Part shown: piece by piece, positions 42,217-50,737 of the stretch
Numbering within the stretch: position 1 is the first letter of the stretch
Layout: the number at the start of each line of letters is the position of its first letter
DNA from: JAGTVG01 sp942491935
Lineage (GTDB): Bacteria > Bacteroidota > Bacteroidia > Cytophagales > Cyclobacteriaceae
DNA: 64,000 nt
Direction: 5' to 3'
NCBI GenBank assembly: GCA_942491935.1
Contig: CALOCZ010000056.1
Span: 1 to 64,000, forward strand
Position numbers and translations under genes: made by a program
Notes under the pieces: generated by a model
Told to the model about the DNA's origin: nothing
Database searches by the model: none
The model's input: only the letters and a program-made list of their open reading frames with translations

Positions 42217-45200
42217 TTAAAACCCATCATCCTCTTCCTCTTCCACTTCTTCCGGAATAGTAAATCCATCATCTGTTTCCTCTTCTTTATCCTCTTCAAA
42301 TATAGGTAGGATATCCTGAGAAGGAGCAAATTCTATTTCATAGGGTTCGTCTATGTTAAAATATGTAAGACGGAAGTTATCCACAAATTTCAAGGCATCG
42401 CTCAATTCGCCATCCAGGAAAAAATATTCTCCAAAATTTGCTTTGGAAGCATTTGTTTTATCTGCGATCTCGTTAAGATAATCTTCATTTGAAGAAGAGG
42501 TAATCATTCTATTATCCTCGAAATTGAAATAATACCATGTCCTGGGTGAAAATTGTAAAAATAGATTTATGACATCTCCATTATCATTTTTCTTGATTTC
42601 AAGAAAGCCATCCACCGAAGCGTTGATATCATCCTGTAATATATTTCCCAGACCAATTTTTCCTACGCTATACCAGGCCTTTTCCTCTTTCGACCATCTA
42701 AGATTTACATCCGAAAGCACCAGGGTTTTTAATAATTTAGAAGAAATTGACAAAAGGCTTATATACTCTTGAAGGGATCGTTGTTCATATTCCAGGGTTG
42801 CTCGTTCACCAATTATTTCTGATACTTTATAAAGTGTATTGGGATCATCACTGTAAGCCATCTCAAGTCCCAGAACATCAACAATTTCGATCATTTCCTG
42901 GCTGATTAAAGACATTGCTTGAGTAGGAATCTTAAAATCCAGGGTGAAGAATCCATTCAACTGGTAGATTTCTTCATTAATGTTCCCGAAACCTATGGCC
43001 GCCCCGGTAACCTCAAGGTCCTCGGTTAATATATTAAGATCAACCGGCCCTTCAAACTGGATATCTCCTGTATTGACGTTCAGATTAAATATCCTTCCGT
43101 TATATGAGTCACCACTTATCTTGAGGGAATCTTCAATACGGTATGTTGTAGAGTCCGGATCATAAGAAAGCATACCATGTGGAACGAAAAATGCTTTATC
43201 AAGGAAAGATCGTTTTGGACTTACAAATGAATAGTACAACCTGTCATCCTCATCATAATAGAGTCCGGCAGTTAACTCTGTATCATCTTCAGTTACAGCA
43301 TTATTAAAGTCAAATATAACTTCCTGAGATTCACCACTATTCTGGTATTTTATCCAGATGTCATCATAATCACCCGTAGTATATTGTAATTTGACATAAC
43401 CATCTAATTTAAAAGCTGGATCCGGTGCATACATAATGGCTTCCCCTTTATAGGACATACCCGGAGAAATGACCACACCATCATCTTCGTAAACGTAACC
43501 AGTAGCTTGAGTATGTAAATCAGAATCCCTGTTTTTGCTGTTTTCCGCAACAAGGTAAAACTCATCGATCTGGATGGCAAAGGTATCATTAACAGCATTC
43601 ACATAACGATAGGTTGCATGTCCCTCAAACTTATTTCTTGAAATGATATCGATCGTACCATTATAGAGCTGATGATACTCATTAAGCGTATCAATTACGA
43701 TATTAGTATTATACAGGGTTCCTATTTTAGAATTTTCGAGTACCAGGACTTCATTGTTTTCGGGTGTTATTTTAGCGTCAGCTACATTAATATAAGGAAT
43801 ACCAGATACCAGTAATTCTAATTTATCTATATCGTAAACAGCATTGGCTGCATTAAAGACAAGAGAATCCAGATCTTCCCGGGTCGAATAGAAATAGGAG
43901 TTTTCAATGTTAACTTCCGGAGGTTTCTGCATTTCTACTTTTCTTTCATCCATATTCCATCGTGCATTTGAAATGGAAGTTTTAAATTGTGCATATGGGA
44001 AATTTATTGCAGCCACTCCTTCAATTTCAGGTCCTATATCCGCATAATTGTTAACCAGGTTAAAATCCAGTTTTATATCATCGCCAGCCAGCGCTGGTTT
44101 CTCCGTATTATCAGAGTTAATAGTAAATGTAGCATGCCTGGCTCCAAACCTGGTTTCATTAAATGAGAACTCATCTGAAATTGCTTCAGCGCCCCGGGTC
44201 AACAGCGTGCCTTTACCAAATCCTCCTGTGGCACTTACAGTAAACAAACCATTTAGGGTCGCTGTATTGTCGTATAATGTGAAAGGCAGATTCTGGTTCC
44301 ATACATACATGCTGTCTTTCAATGGCAACCATTTAAGCCTAACACTGTCGACTTGTACATCCGGAAAGCTGCCTCCGTCGAACTCGCCCTTCTCAACATT
44401 AAATGCACTGGCATCACCTGTTAAAGAGTCAAGATAAAAAGTAAAATTATCTGAGCTCATAGATGTAGACATATATTTAATATATCCCTCAGATTTTAAA
44501 CCCTGTCGATTTATCGCTAGTTTATTATAGATCCTTCCAGATCCTCCATAAAGTTCATATCCTTCAGGAGCAATATTGTGCTCAAATCCGAGGGTATTAT
44601 CGTCGCGTATATGCAGTGTTTCCTCGAAGGGGGGTAAAATTCCTTCAGCTACGAAAGTACCGTTGAATCCAATCGCCGACGGATCACTATCGCTCAGGCT
44701 ATCGATCTCGAAGGGTGGAATTATAAAATATATCGATTCATCATAAGCTCCATTAAGGATAGTCGGGCTATTAAAATAAACAATAGCTCCTTTATCAGCC
44801 TGAAATTTAGGATAATTTGGATAGTGTCTTTGGCCGGATTTGTTCTCTGGGCGGTTGATATAAAGTCTCCCGGTTGATTGCTGTAAATCCTCACTAAGAC
44901 CAGCAAGGGCTTCATCAGCTGTGGAGTCGGCCGAAACAAGTTTATTTCCTACCCTTCTCCTCATTCCGGTCTCTGGATCTTCAATATAAAACCTGATGGA
45001 GTCAATATAATTCAGATCTACCAGGAAGCTGTCATAATCAAAAAGGAAATCTCGGCCAATAAATTCAAAATTCCCGGCAAACATCTGCCCGTTAAACTCA
45101 AGGTCCCTGTTACTCTTTAAAGTAATCTCTTTCTTCTCCGGAATAATAAAGACATCCAGGATCTCACTGATAAAGAATTTTTCTATGCCCCGGATAGTTA

Positions 45201-47151
45201 GAGAATTATCTTTGAGATTTAAAGTGGCATTGGGTAATGAGGGAGATACCGATTTCATTTTCATGTCATCGAAGTCTGTTTTAAAACGGTTAGCATCCAC
45301 ATAATGAAAGGCTTTATCCTTCACCTGAACAAATCCCGTATTCTGATTATAATTAATAAAATCATTTTGCATTAGTCCAACCATTGCTGCGCTCACAGCT
45401 TTTTCATTTTGTTTCATTGCCTGAGCCATATCAATAGCATAAAATTCCTTCTTCCTTGTTTTGCGGGCATAAAATACCGCCATCATCAAAGGATTAAAAT
45501 CATAAATGCCGGAAAGACTTGACATATCACTTTTATTAAAATATTCTTTCGATTCGAAATAAGCCGGTATGATATTCTTAGCGCTGGCGATGGAAATATC
45601 CAGGGTATCCTCATCCAGGTCCCAACTTATCATGTCGGCTGTTATGTCGATCTTAAAAAAAGTGGAACTATATGGGGTGATCCGATATGGGCCATTATCC
45701 CTGAAAACCATCAAATGTCTGTTATAGGGATTATAATCTAATTTCACACTTGGATGATAAACTGAATCTGTTCCCTGATAAATTGTAAATTTTGCATTAG
45801 TAGCACTTATCAAAGTATCCCCCAATTGGAAATTCTTGGATATAGCCCTAAAGAGTATACCAAATTCATCCTGGCCTTCAAAGATTGAATTGTCATCCAA
45901 AAATGATTTTCCCCATATATGATTTCCTCTCATTGAAAATCCGCCCTTATAAGTCACATTTTTATCCCCTTCAAAATATACCGGAATATCACTTCTGTAG
46001 GATGTAAATTTTGGAAAATCAGAACGTTTCCCCGGTCTGCGCTTTAAACTTTTATATTCAAAAGTTCCTTCAACTGGATCAGTGATTTTTCCCTCATAAT
46101 ACATGTTCGATTTGGGTGATTTAAATTCAGGATAGTTTATGTCAATTATATAATTGTTCAGATTACAATAAACATCCTGGCTGTTTAAACCTGTTGAACT
46201 CCAGTTAAATGTACCCCCCTCACCAAGAAACAGATCCTCAGATAGCAATAAGGATCCATTTGAAGATTGAAGTTTGATGGAATCATAATTTGTCAGGAAT
46301 ACAAGATCTGCATTTTTAAACCTTATTATTGGACCTTTTTCAGGGGGCAAAGTAGTTTCAACTATTGCATCAATTGTCAGCATTTTATCCTCCAGAGTAA
46401 TTTCATCTGATTGGCCAGTCCAATCATCTGCTATATCTCCGTTAGCATCATTCGACGCATCCAAGTTATCACTTGAATCCCAATCATTTGACCAATTATC
46501 TCCGGAGTTGTCATTTGAATCCCAATCATCCGCCCAATTATCATTGTTGGCTTCATTTATTTCCCAGTCATCAATACCCTCTTCTTCGGAATATTCTTCT
46601 ATAACTTCTTCCTCTAATACTTCCTCGAAAACGGGTTCAGAAGATTCGACATAGTCAAAAGTTATATCAATATTTTCAACTAATAATTTATACCCGTTTG
46701 AATAATGGATTGCTCCTAGTTTAAGAAAGGTATTCAAATTCTGATAGTATTTATTGATTCTAACACCGGATTCGTTTTCCATTACCTTATCCGTCATATT
46801 CAATATTTCATCCATTGCACTTAATTGGATAAGTTCATTTGATCCTGCTAGGGAAACCATCTTGATGAAATTGATTAAATTGGGATTGGCAGGTATATTT
46901 CGGTTTTTAAAATGCCCGTAAATACTTTCAATTTTTTGTTTTTGGGAAGAAGAAAATCCGCCTCCATCCCAATCAGAAGCAAATTCATTCACTTTTTCAA
47001 TGGCTGAATTAACTTTTGTCCTGTAGATATCAATAATTATTTCCCCAACAATATCCTCACGAACCGGGATAGAGTCGGGTACCTGTGACTTGGCACTAAG
47101 GCCAAAAACACAGAGTATTATTAGAATCGATATTTTATAATACCACTTCAA
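42217..47151 (-). CDS. Very large exported protein of unknown function (1644 residues)
   Basis: From a TTG at 47151 the protein starts with a signal peptide (ending S-A-K-S-Q). Residues 25-170 are helical. Residues about 180-245 form an acidic low-complexity linker rich in Asp, Asn, Ser and Trp, with repeated N-W-x-x-D-W-D-S units. The remainder (about 250-1600) is beta-rich with many short strands, Asp-Gly turns and aromatic residues, resembling a solenoid or repeated beta-sandwich protein. It ends in an acidic tail E-E-E-D-D-G-F. I recognise no family. It may be an outer-membrane or surface structural protein. It lies upstream of the TPR sensor kinase, 93 bases away in the same direction. 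Confidence 0.75.
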   Translation of the reverse strand: MKWYYKISILIILCVFGLSAKSQVPDSIPVREDIVGEIIIDIYRTKVNSAIEKVNEFASDWDGGGFSSSQKQKIESIYGHFKNRNIPANPNLINFIKMVSLAGSNELIQLSAMDEILNMTDKVMENESGVRINKYYQNLNTFLKLGAIHYSNGYKLLVENIDITFDYVESSEPVFEEVLEEEVIEEYSEEEGIDDWEINEANNDNWADDWDSNDNSGDNWSNDWDSSDNLDASNDANGDIADDWTGQSDEITLEDKMLTIDAIVETTLPPEKGPIIRFKNADLVFLTNYDSIKLQSSNGSLLLSEDLFLGEGGTFNWSSTGLNSQDVYCNLNNYIIDINYPEFKSPKSNMYYEGKITDPVEGTFEYKSLKRRPGKRSDFPKFTSYRSDIPVYFEGDKNVTYKGGFSMRGNHIWGKSFLDDNSIFEGQDEFGILFRAISKNFQLGDTLISATNAKFTIYQGTDSVYHPSVKLDYNPYNRHLMVFRDNGPYRITPYSSTFFKIDITADMISWDLDEDTLDISIASAKNIIPAYFESKEYFNKSDMSSLSGIYDFNPLMMAVFYARKTRKKEFYAIDMAQAMKQNEKAVSAAMVGLMQNDFINYNQNTGFVQVKDKAFHYVDANRFKTDFDDMKMKSVSPSLPNATLNLKDNSLTIRGIEKFFISEILDVFIIPEKKEITLKSNRDLEFNGQMFAGNFEFIGRDFLFDYDSFLVDLNYIDSIRFYIEDPETGMRRRVGNKLVSADSTADEALAGLSEDLQQSTGRLYINRPENKSGQRHYPNYPKFQADKGAIVYFNSPTILNGAYDESIYFIIPPFEIDSLSDSDPSAIGFNGTFVAEGILPPFEETLHIRDDNTLGFEHNIAPEGYELYGGSGRIYNKLAINRQGLKSEGYIKYMSTSMSSDNFTFYLDSLTGDASAFNVEKGEFDGGSFPDVQVDSVRLKWLPLKDSMYVWNQNLPFTLYDNTATLNGLFTVSATGGFGKGTLLTRGAEAISDEFSFNETRFGARHATFTINSDNTEKPALAGDDIKLDFNLVNNYADIGPEIEGVAAINFPYAQFKTSISNARWNMDERKVEMQKPPEVNIENSYFYSTREDLDSLVFNAANAVYDIDKLELLVSGIPYINVADAKITPENNEVLVLENSKIGTLYNTNIVIDTLNEYHQLYNGTIDIISRNKFEGHATYRYVNAVNDTFAIQIDEFYLVAENSKNRDSDLHTQATGYVYEDDGVVISPGMSYKGEAIMYAPDPAFKLDGYVKLQYTTGDYDDIWIKYQNSGESQEVIFDFNNAVTEDDTELTAGLYYDEDDRLYYSFVSPKRSFLDKAFFVPHGMLSYDPDSTTYRIEDSLKISGDSYNGRIFNLNVNTGDIQFEGPVDLNILTEDLEVTGAAIGFGNINEEIYQLNGFFTLDFKIPTQAMSLISQEMIEIVDVLGLEMAYSDDPNTLYKVSEIIGERATLEYEQRSLQEYISLLSISSKLLKTLVLSDVNLRWSKEEKAWYSVGKIGLGNILQDDINASVDGFLEIKKNDNGDVINLFLQFSPRTWYYFNFEDNRMITSSSNEDYLNEIADKTNASKANFGEYFFLDGELSDALKFVDNFRLTYFNIDEPYEIEFAPSQDILPIFEEDKEEETDDGFTIPEEVEEEEDDGF
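46469..46542 (-). repeat. 42-base tandem repeat coding for Trp/Asp units in the giant protein
   Basis: Two nearly identical 32-base segments, at 46469-46500 and 46511-46542, are spaced 42 bases apart (14 codons). They encode the N-W-x-x-D-W-D-S-x-D-N motif twice within an Asp/Asn-rich linker of the 1644-residue protein. Tandem duplication of such codons can expand or contract. Confidence 0.7.
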
Positions 47152-47245
47152 TGTATCAATTTCGTACGACTGATTACACCTATATTAATAGGAAGTCATA
47201 TAAGTATAACGAAACAGGATCAAAATCTTACAAATTTATTTGAAA

Positions 47246-48088
47246 TTAATTACTGGTCTTTTTAACGATTACTGATAACCATTTATTTCTGAAATTCTTC
47301 TCAATGAGTATAAGGTCTAGAGATTTTGTACACTCAATGACAGCTTCCTGATCGATTAATAAGAAACCACTCAAGATCAATAAACCTCCTGGAGATAAAA
47401 TCTCATAATAGGATTTCAAATCTTCAATAATGACATTGAGGTTAATGTTGGCAAGTATAATATCATAAGTAAACTGTTTTGATATTTTTTCTATTTTCCC
47501 TTCTATTATTTCAATTTTGTTGCAATAATTTAAGCTGACGTTCTCTAATGCATTCTCAAATGCCCAACGATCAACATCAAATCCAGTAATTTTTTCAGCC
47601 CCTAACTTTTCTGCGAGGATAGAGAGGATACCTGTACCACAACCGGCATCAAGAACGCATTTGTTTTTATGATCCGTATTCAATTGATTTTGAATCATCA
47701 AATAGGTGGTTTCGTGGTGCCCGGTCCCAAAAGCCATCTTCGGATTTATAATCAATTCAATAGGATATATTTTATCCAACTTATGAAAAGAAGCCCTTAC
47801 CACACACTGGTCATTGACTATTATGGGCCGGAAATTTTTCTCCCATTCAATATTCCAGTTTTTTTCCTGGATTACATCACTATGGTATGTGACAGGGCCC
47901 AGGAAGGAATAGGAGTTTATAATTTCAATTAGGAGTTCCTCGTTGAAATCATTTAAAGAAACAGAAGCCTCAAACCCATTGTCTGTAATAAGAAATGAAT
48001 CAAATCCATTATTAGATAATTCTGCAACCAGAATATCAGTGGTGATTTCTTCACATACAAATGACAATACTTTAAATAATTGAGGCAT
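47246..48088 (-). CDS. prmA: Ribosomal protein L11 methyltransferase PrmA
   Basis: The 280-residue protein has the PrmA pattern: a ferredoxin-like N-terminal recognition domain, F-G-T-G-H-H-E-T-T near residues 122-130, V-L-D-A-G-C-G-T-G-I-L-S near 147-158 and A-N-I-N-L-N-V near 209-215. It trimethylates L11. The N-terminus is shorter than in Escherichia coli. Its start overlaps the stop of the DUF6150 gene by one base (TGATG), so the two are coupled. Confidence 0.92.
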   Translation of the reverse strand: MPQLFKVLSFVCEEITTDILVAELSNNGFDSFLITDNGFEASVSLNDFNEELLIEIINSYSFLGPVTYHSDVIQEKNWNIEWEKNFRPIIVNDQCVVRASFHKLDKIYPIELIINPKMAFGTGHHETTYLMIQNQLNTDHKNKCVLDAGCGTGILSILAEKLGAEKITGFDVDRWAFENALENVSLNYCNKIEIIEGKIEKISKQFTYDIILANINLNVIIEDLKSYYEILSPGGLLILSGFLLIDQEAVIECTKSLDLILIEKNFRNKWLSVIVKKTSN

Positions 48089-48447
48089 CAGTTGTTACAA
48101 CCTGCAAAAGATTCGAACGATGTAAAATAAACCGTAAAGTCGGCATGACCTTTAGAATCAACAAAGTATACTGAAAAGTCGGCAAAACCTTTCTGGTCGG
48201 TAAAATACCAGACCCCTGGTTCGGTGGCAAATAATGCATTATCAGTCTCAAAAATCAAAAGATCCGAAAATGCCTCCGAATCCTCTTCATATATAAAAAA
48301 ATTTGCCTGATCTGGATACTCTTCAATATATACAGTTCCTTTTAATTCACAAAAGTCAATTGTTTGGTTATTGGGTATCCCAAACCAGCCTATAAGTAGT
48401 AATATTGATATAAATACAGAATAGAACATAAAAAAACTGTTTCCCAA
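48088..48447 (-). CDS. DUF6150 exported protein
   Basis: The 119-residue protein has an N-terminal hydrophobic signal (residues 5-22) and a mature part of short repeats such as G-T-V-Y-I-E, W-Y-F-T-D, F-A-D-F-S-V-Y-F and H-A-D-F-T-V-Y-F, ending F-A-G-C. This pattern and its place between prmA and tpiA match DUF6150 of Bacteroidota. Function is unknown; a small beta-sheet periplasmic protein is likely. Confidence 0.75.
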   Translation of the reverse strand: MGNSFFMFYSVFISILLLIGWFGIPNNQTIDFCELKGTVYIEEYPDQANFFIYEEDSEAFSDLLIFETDNALFATEPGVWYFTDQKGFADFSVYFVDSKGHADFTVYFTSFESFAGCNN

Positions 48448-48509
48448 TCCATTGATTTAGTACATAATTTATGCCTGAAAATCAATTGGATCAAGAAACA
48501 GCAATTAAT

Positions 48510-49271
48510 TTAAAATGACTTTACGATTTCAACAAAATCTCTTGACTTCAATGAAGCGCCACCTATTAATCCTCCGTCAACATCAGGATTAGCAAATAAT
48601 TCTTTTGCATTATCCGGCTTGCAACTTCCTCCATAAAGGATTGTTGTATCATTTGCAATGGCATCGCCATACTTGCTTGCAAGGTGCTTTCTTAGATCTG
48701 CATGCATTTCTTGCGCCTGATCTGAGGATGCAGTCACTCCCGTCCCAATTGCCCATATTGGTTCATAGGCAACTACAACTTTTCCAAAGTCTTCAGGGGA
48801 TAGATGAAAGAGACTGTCAGTAAGCTGACCACAGACATAATCGACGTATGTTCCTGCTTCTCTAATCTCTAAGGATTCACCACAACAGAATATTGGAATG
48901 AGTCCATTTTCCAATACAATATTTACCTTTTTAGCTAATAACTCATTAGATTCATTAAAATACTCCCTTCTTTCACTGTGACCCAGGATCACATATTCAA
49001 CTCCAACTGATTTTAACATATCAACTGATACCTCACCAGTATACGCTCCTGAAGTGTTTTCATTGCAATTCTGAGCACCAAGAAACACTTGCTTTGCATC
49101 TTTTACAAGGTGATTTACACTGTTTAGATGGATATATGGTGGATTTAGAATAACAATAGTATCATCCTGAACTTCGTTTGCGACTATATTTACTATTTCA
49201 GAGGCAAGAGAATTACCTTCTTCAAGAGTTTTATTCATCTTCCAGTTACCAGCTACAATATTTTTTCTCAT
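48510..49271 (-). CDS. tpiA: Triosephosphate isomerase
   Basis: The 253-residue protein starts M-R-K-N-I-V-A-G-N-W-K-M-N-K and has the catalytic histidine loop G-H-S-E-R-R (near 97), the catalytic-Glu motif A-Y-E-P-I-W-A-I-G-T-G (near 168) and G-G-S-C-K-P-D-N near 216. It interconverts dihydroxyacetone phosphate and glyceraldehyde-3-phosphate. A TATCTTTG element lies 36 bases upstream. Confidence 0.96.
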   Translation of the reverse strand: MRKNIVAGNWKMNKTLEEGNSLASEIVNIVANEVQDDTIVILNPPYIHLNSVNHLVKDAKQVFLGAQNCNENTSGAYTGEVSVDMLKSVGVEYVILGHSERREYFNESNELLAKKVNIVLENGLIPIFCCGESLEIREAGTYVDYVCGQLTDSLFHLSPEDFGKVVVAYEPIWAIGTGVTASSDQAQEMHADLRKHLASKYGDAIANDTTILYGGSCKPDNAKELFANPDVDGGLIGGASLKSRDFVEIVKSF

Positions 49272-49306
49272 TTTATTATTAGTTTATACTATCAAAAATT
49301 TTTGTG

Positions 49307-49314
49307 CAAAGATA
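49307..49314 (-). promoter_or_regulatory. Candidate -7 element of the tpiA promoter
   Basis: TATCTTTG (complement of 49307-49314), continuing CA, matches TAnnTTTG. It ends 35 bases before the tpiA start. The -33 region has GTTTA at a poor spacing, so only the -7 match is convincing. The 170-base gap upstream of tpiA holds nothing else recognisable. Confidence 0.5.
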
Positions 49315-49441
49315 ATCTTTTTGGGCCTACTAAACTGCTTTAAAATGAGATTTGGAGTAAATTAAAGTAGTGTCTTTCGGGGTTTAGTACTTCCCTGGTG
49401 AACAAAGTTTTCTTAAAATAAAAAGATCGGCACGAAAATAG

Positions 49442-50026
49442 TTATAACCAATACCTGGATTCAAACATTAATGTTAAAGCGATTCCGGCAATTCCGGAAC
49501 TAATTACAAGCCGCCAATCCCTTCGACTAATTCCCAGGTTATTTACAAATACCCAGGATATAATTAAAAAGACGAATGCCACAAAAAGCAACCCAAACTC
49601 AATACCGAGATTAAATCCTATAATAGGAATGGCCAGATTCAGGTCAGTACCCAAAATATCCATAAGATAATCTGCAAATCCAAATCCGTGTATTAATCCG
49701 AACAAAAGTAATATGGCAAATCGAAAAATGGAGCGGGGTGTATAGGATTCAGGCTTTTTGAATATATTGATCACAGCCGCCATCAGCAATGTTACAGGAA
49801 TTAAATAATCAATTATATTTATGTCTACCCGGATAATTTGATTTACAGCCAGAGACATAGACAATGAACTGCCAAGGACATAAAATAAAAATAGAACCAA
49901 AGCTCTTCGCCAATCTCTTAACAAGAAAACTGACATTATAGCAATAATGAAAAGCATATGATCCACACCATATATATCCAGAACATGTCTGTATCCCAAT
50001 CTAAAATATAAAATAAAGGTTGACAT
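49442..50026 (-). CDS. HupE/UreJ-like membrane protein
   Basis: The 194-residue protein has five to six hydrophobic helices and the family motif G-V-D-H-M-L-F near residues 20-26 with G-L-I-H-G-F-G-F-A near 113-121. HupE and UreJ are linked to nickel or cobalt uptake for hydrogenase or urease, but no such enzymes are in the window. The two conserved His motifs may bind metal. It lies between tpiA and the 2'-5' RNA ligase-like gene. Confidence 0.82.
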   Translation of the reverse strand: MSTFILYFRLGYRHVLDIYGVDHMLFIIAIMSVFLLRDWRRALVLFLFYVLGSSLSMSLAVNQIIRVDINIIDYLIPVTLLMAAVINIFKKPESYTPRSIFRFAILLLFGLIHGFGFADYLMDILGTDLNLAIPIIGFNLGIEFGLLFVAFVFLIISWVFVNNLGISRRDWRLVISSGIAGIALTLMFESRYWL

Positions 50027-50121
50027 TGCTTTTATTTATTTCTTCTTAATGTTCAGGAGAAACAAATGCATTTTTAATTTAAGAATAATATTAAGGTTTA
50101 TTTTAATATCAGATAACAATT

Positions 50122-50676
50122 TTATTGCTTAAAATACGATTCATGAACTATGTCCCAGAATTTCCCGTTATGTCTCAATAGATTGATGCTTTCAACCTCA
50201 TAAGTAAAAGAAATTCGCTTCTTTTCATATTCTGATTTTGCCAGATAAAAATTTTCCTTTGTCAAATCCCTGAAGGCGACCGTCATATGTGGCTTAAACA
50301 TTCTGGGATCATGAAATATATTTGCTAATTCCAGATTTTTCGCCATGAATTTCCCAAACCTTTCGTACATGTTTAAAAGATGATCAGATTTTACAACCCT
50401 TATATAGATTACCCTCGGTGGAAATGTTCCAAAATTTTCAAGGCTTTGAGTAAATCTGGATTCCTCAGATGAAAATAACTCCAAATTCTCTATTAATCTT
50501 TTCTCTTCAGAATACCTATATTCAAATGGAGGTATCAAAGTTATATGAGGCGGTGATTTTAATGCATGTTTTGCATTATATCGATCCTTAAAATTCTCTT
50601 TTATTTCGGTTACTGAAGCTTGAACTTTTTCAGGGGGAATTATAGCAAAGAAATATAAGGAATTGTCTTTTTTCAT
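50122..50676 (-). CDS. 2'-5' RNA ligase / cyclic phosphodiesterase-like protein
   Basis: From the ATG at 50676 the 184-residue protein has two H-x-T/S motifs of the 2H phosphoesterase fold: P-P-H-I-T-L-I-P and P-H-M-T-V-A-F. Such proteins ligate or hydrolyse 2'-5' or 2',3'-cyclic RNA ends. A longer frame starts 11 codons earlier (50709), but that start lies inside the secDF terminator hairpin and is rejected. It is 62 bases downstream of secDF in the same direction. Confidence 0.82.
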   Translation of the reverse strand: MKKDNSLYFFAIIPPEKVQASVTEIKENFKDRYNAKHALKSPPHITLIPPFEYRYSEEKRLIENLELFSSEESRFTQSLENFGTFPPRVIYIRVVKSDHLLNMYERFGKFMAKNLELANIFHDPRMFKPHMTVAFRDLTKENFYLAKSEYEKKRISFTYEVESINLLRHNGKFWDIVHESYFKQ

Positions 50677-50680
50677 TCTA

Positions 50681-50723
50681 AAAAATCCCGTCAGCCTGCT
50701 ATTAAGCAAGCTGATTCGGGATT
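50681..50723 (-). terminator. Rho-independent terminator after secDF
   Basis: On the minus strand AATCCCGAATCAGC pairs imperfectly with GCTGACGGGATT (plus strand 50684-50695 and 50710-50723) around an AT-rich loop, followed by a T-run at 50681-50685. It lies 14 bases past the secDF stop. Confidence 0.75.
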
Positions 50724-50737
50724 ATATATGATATGTC

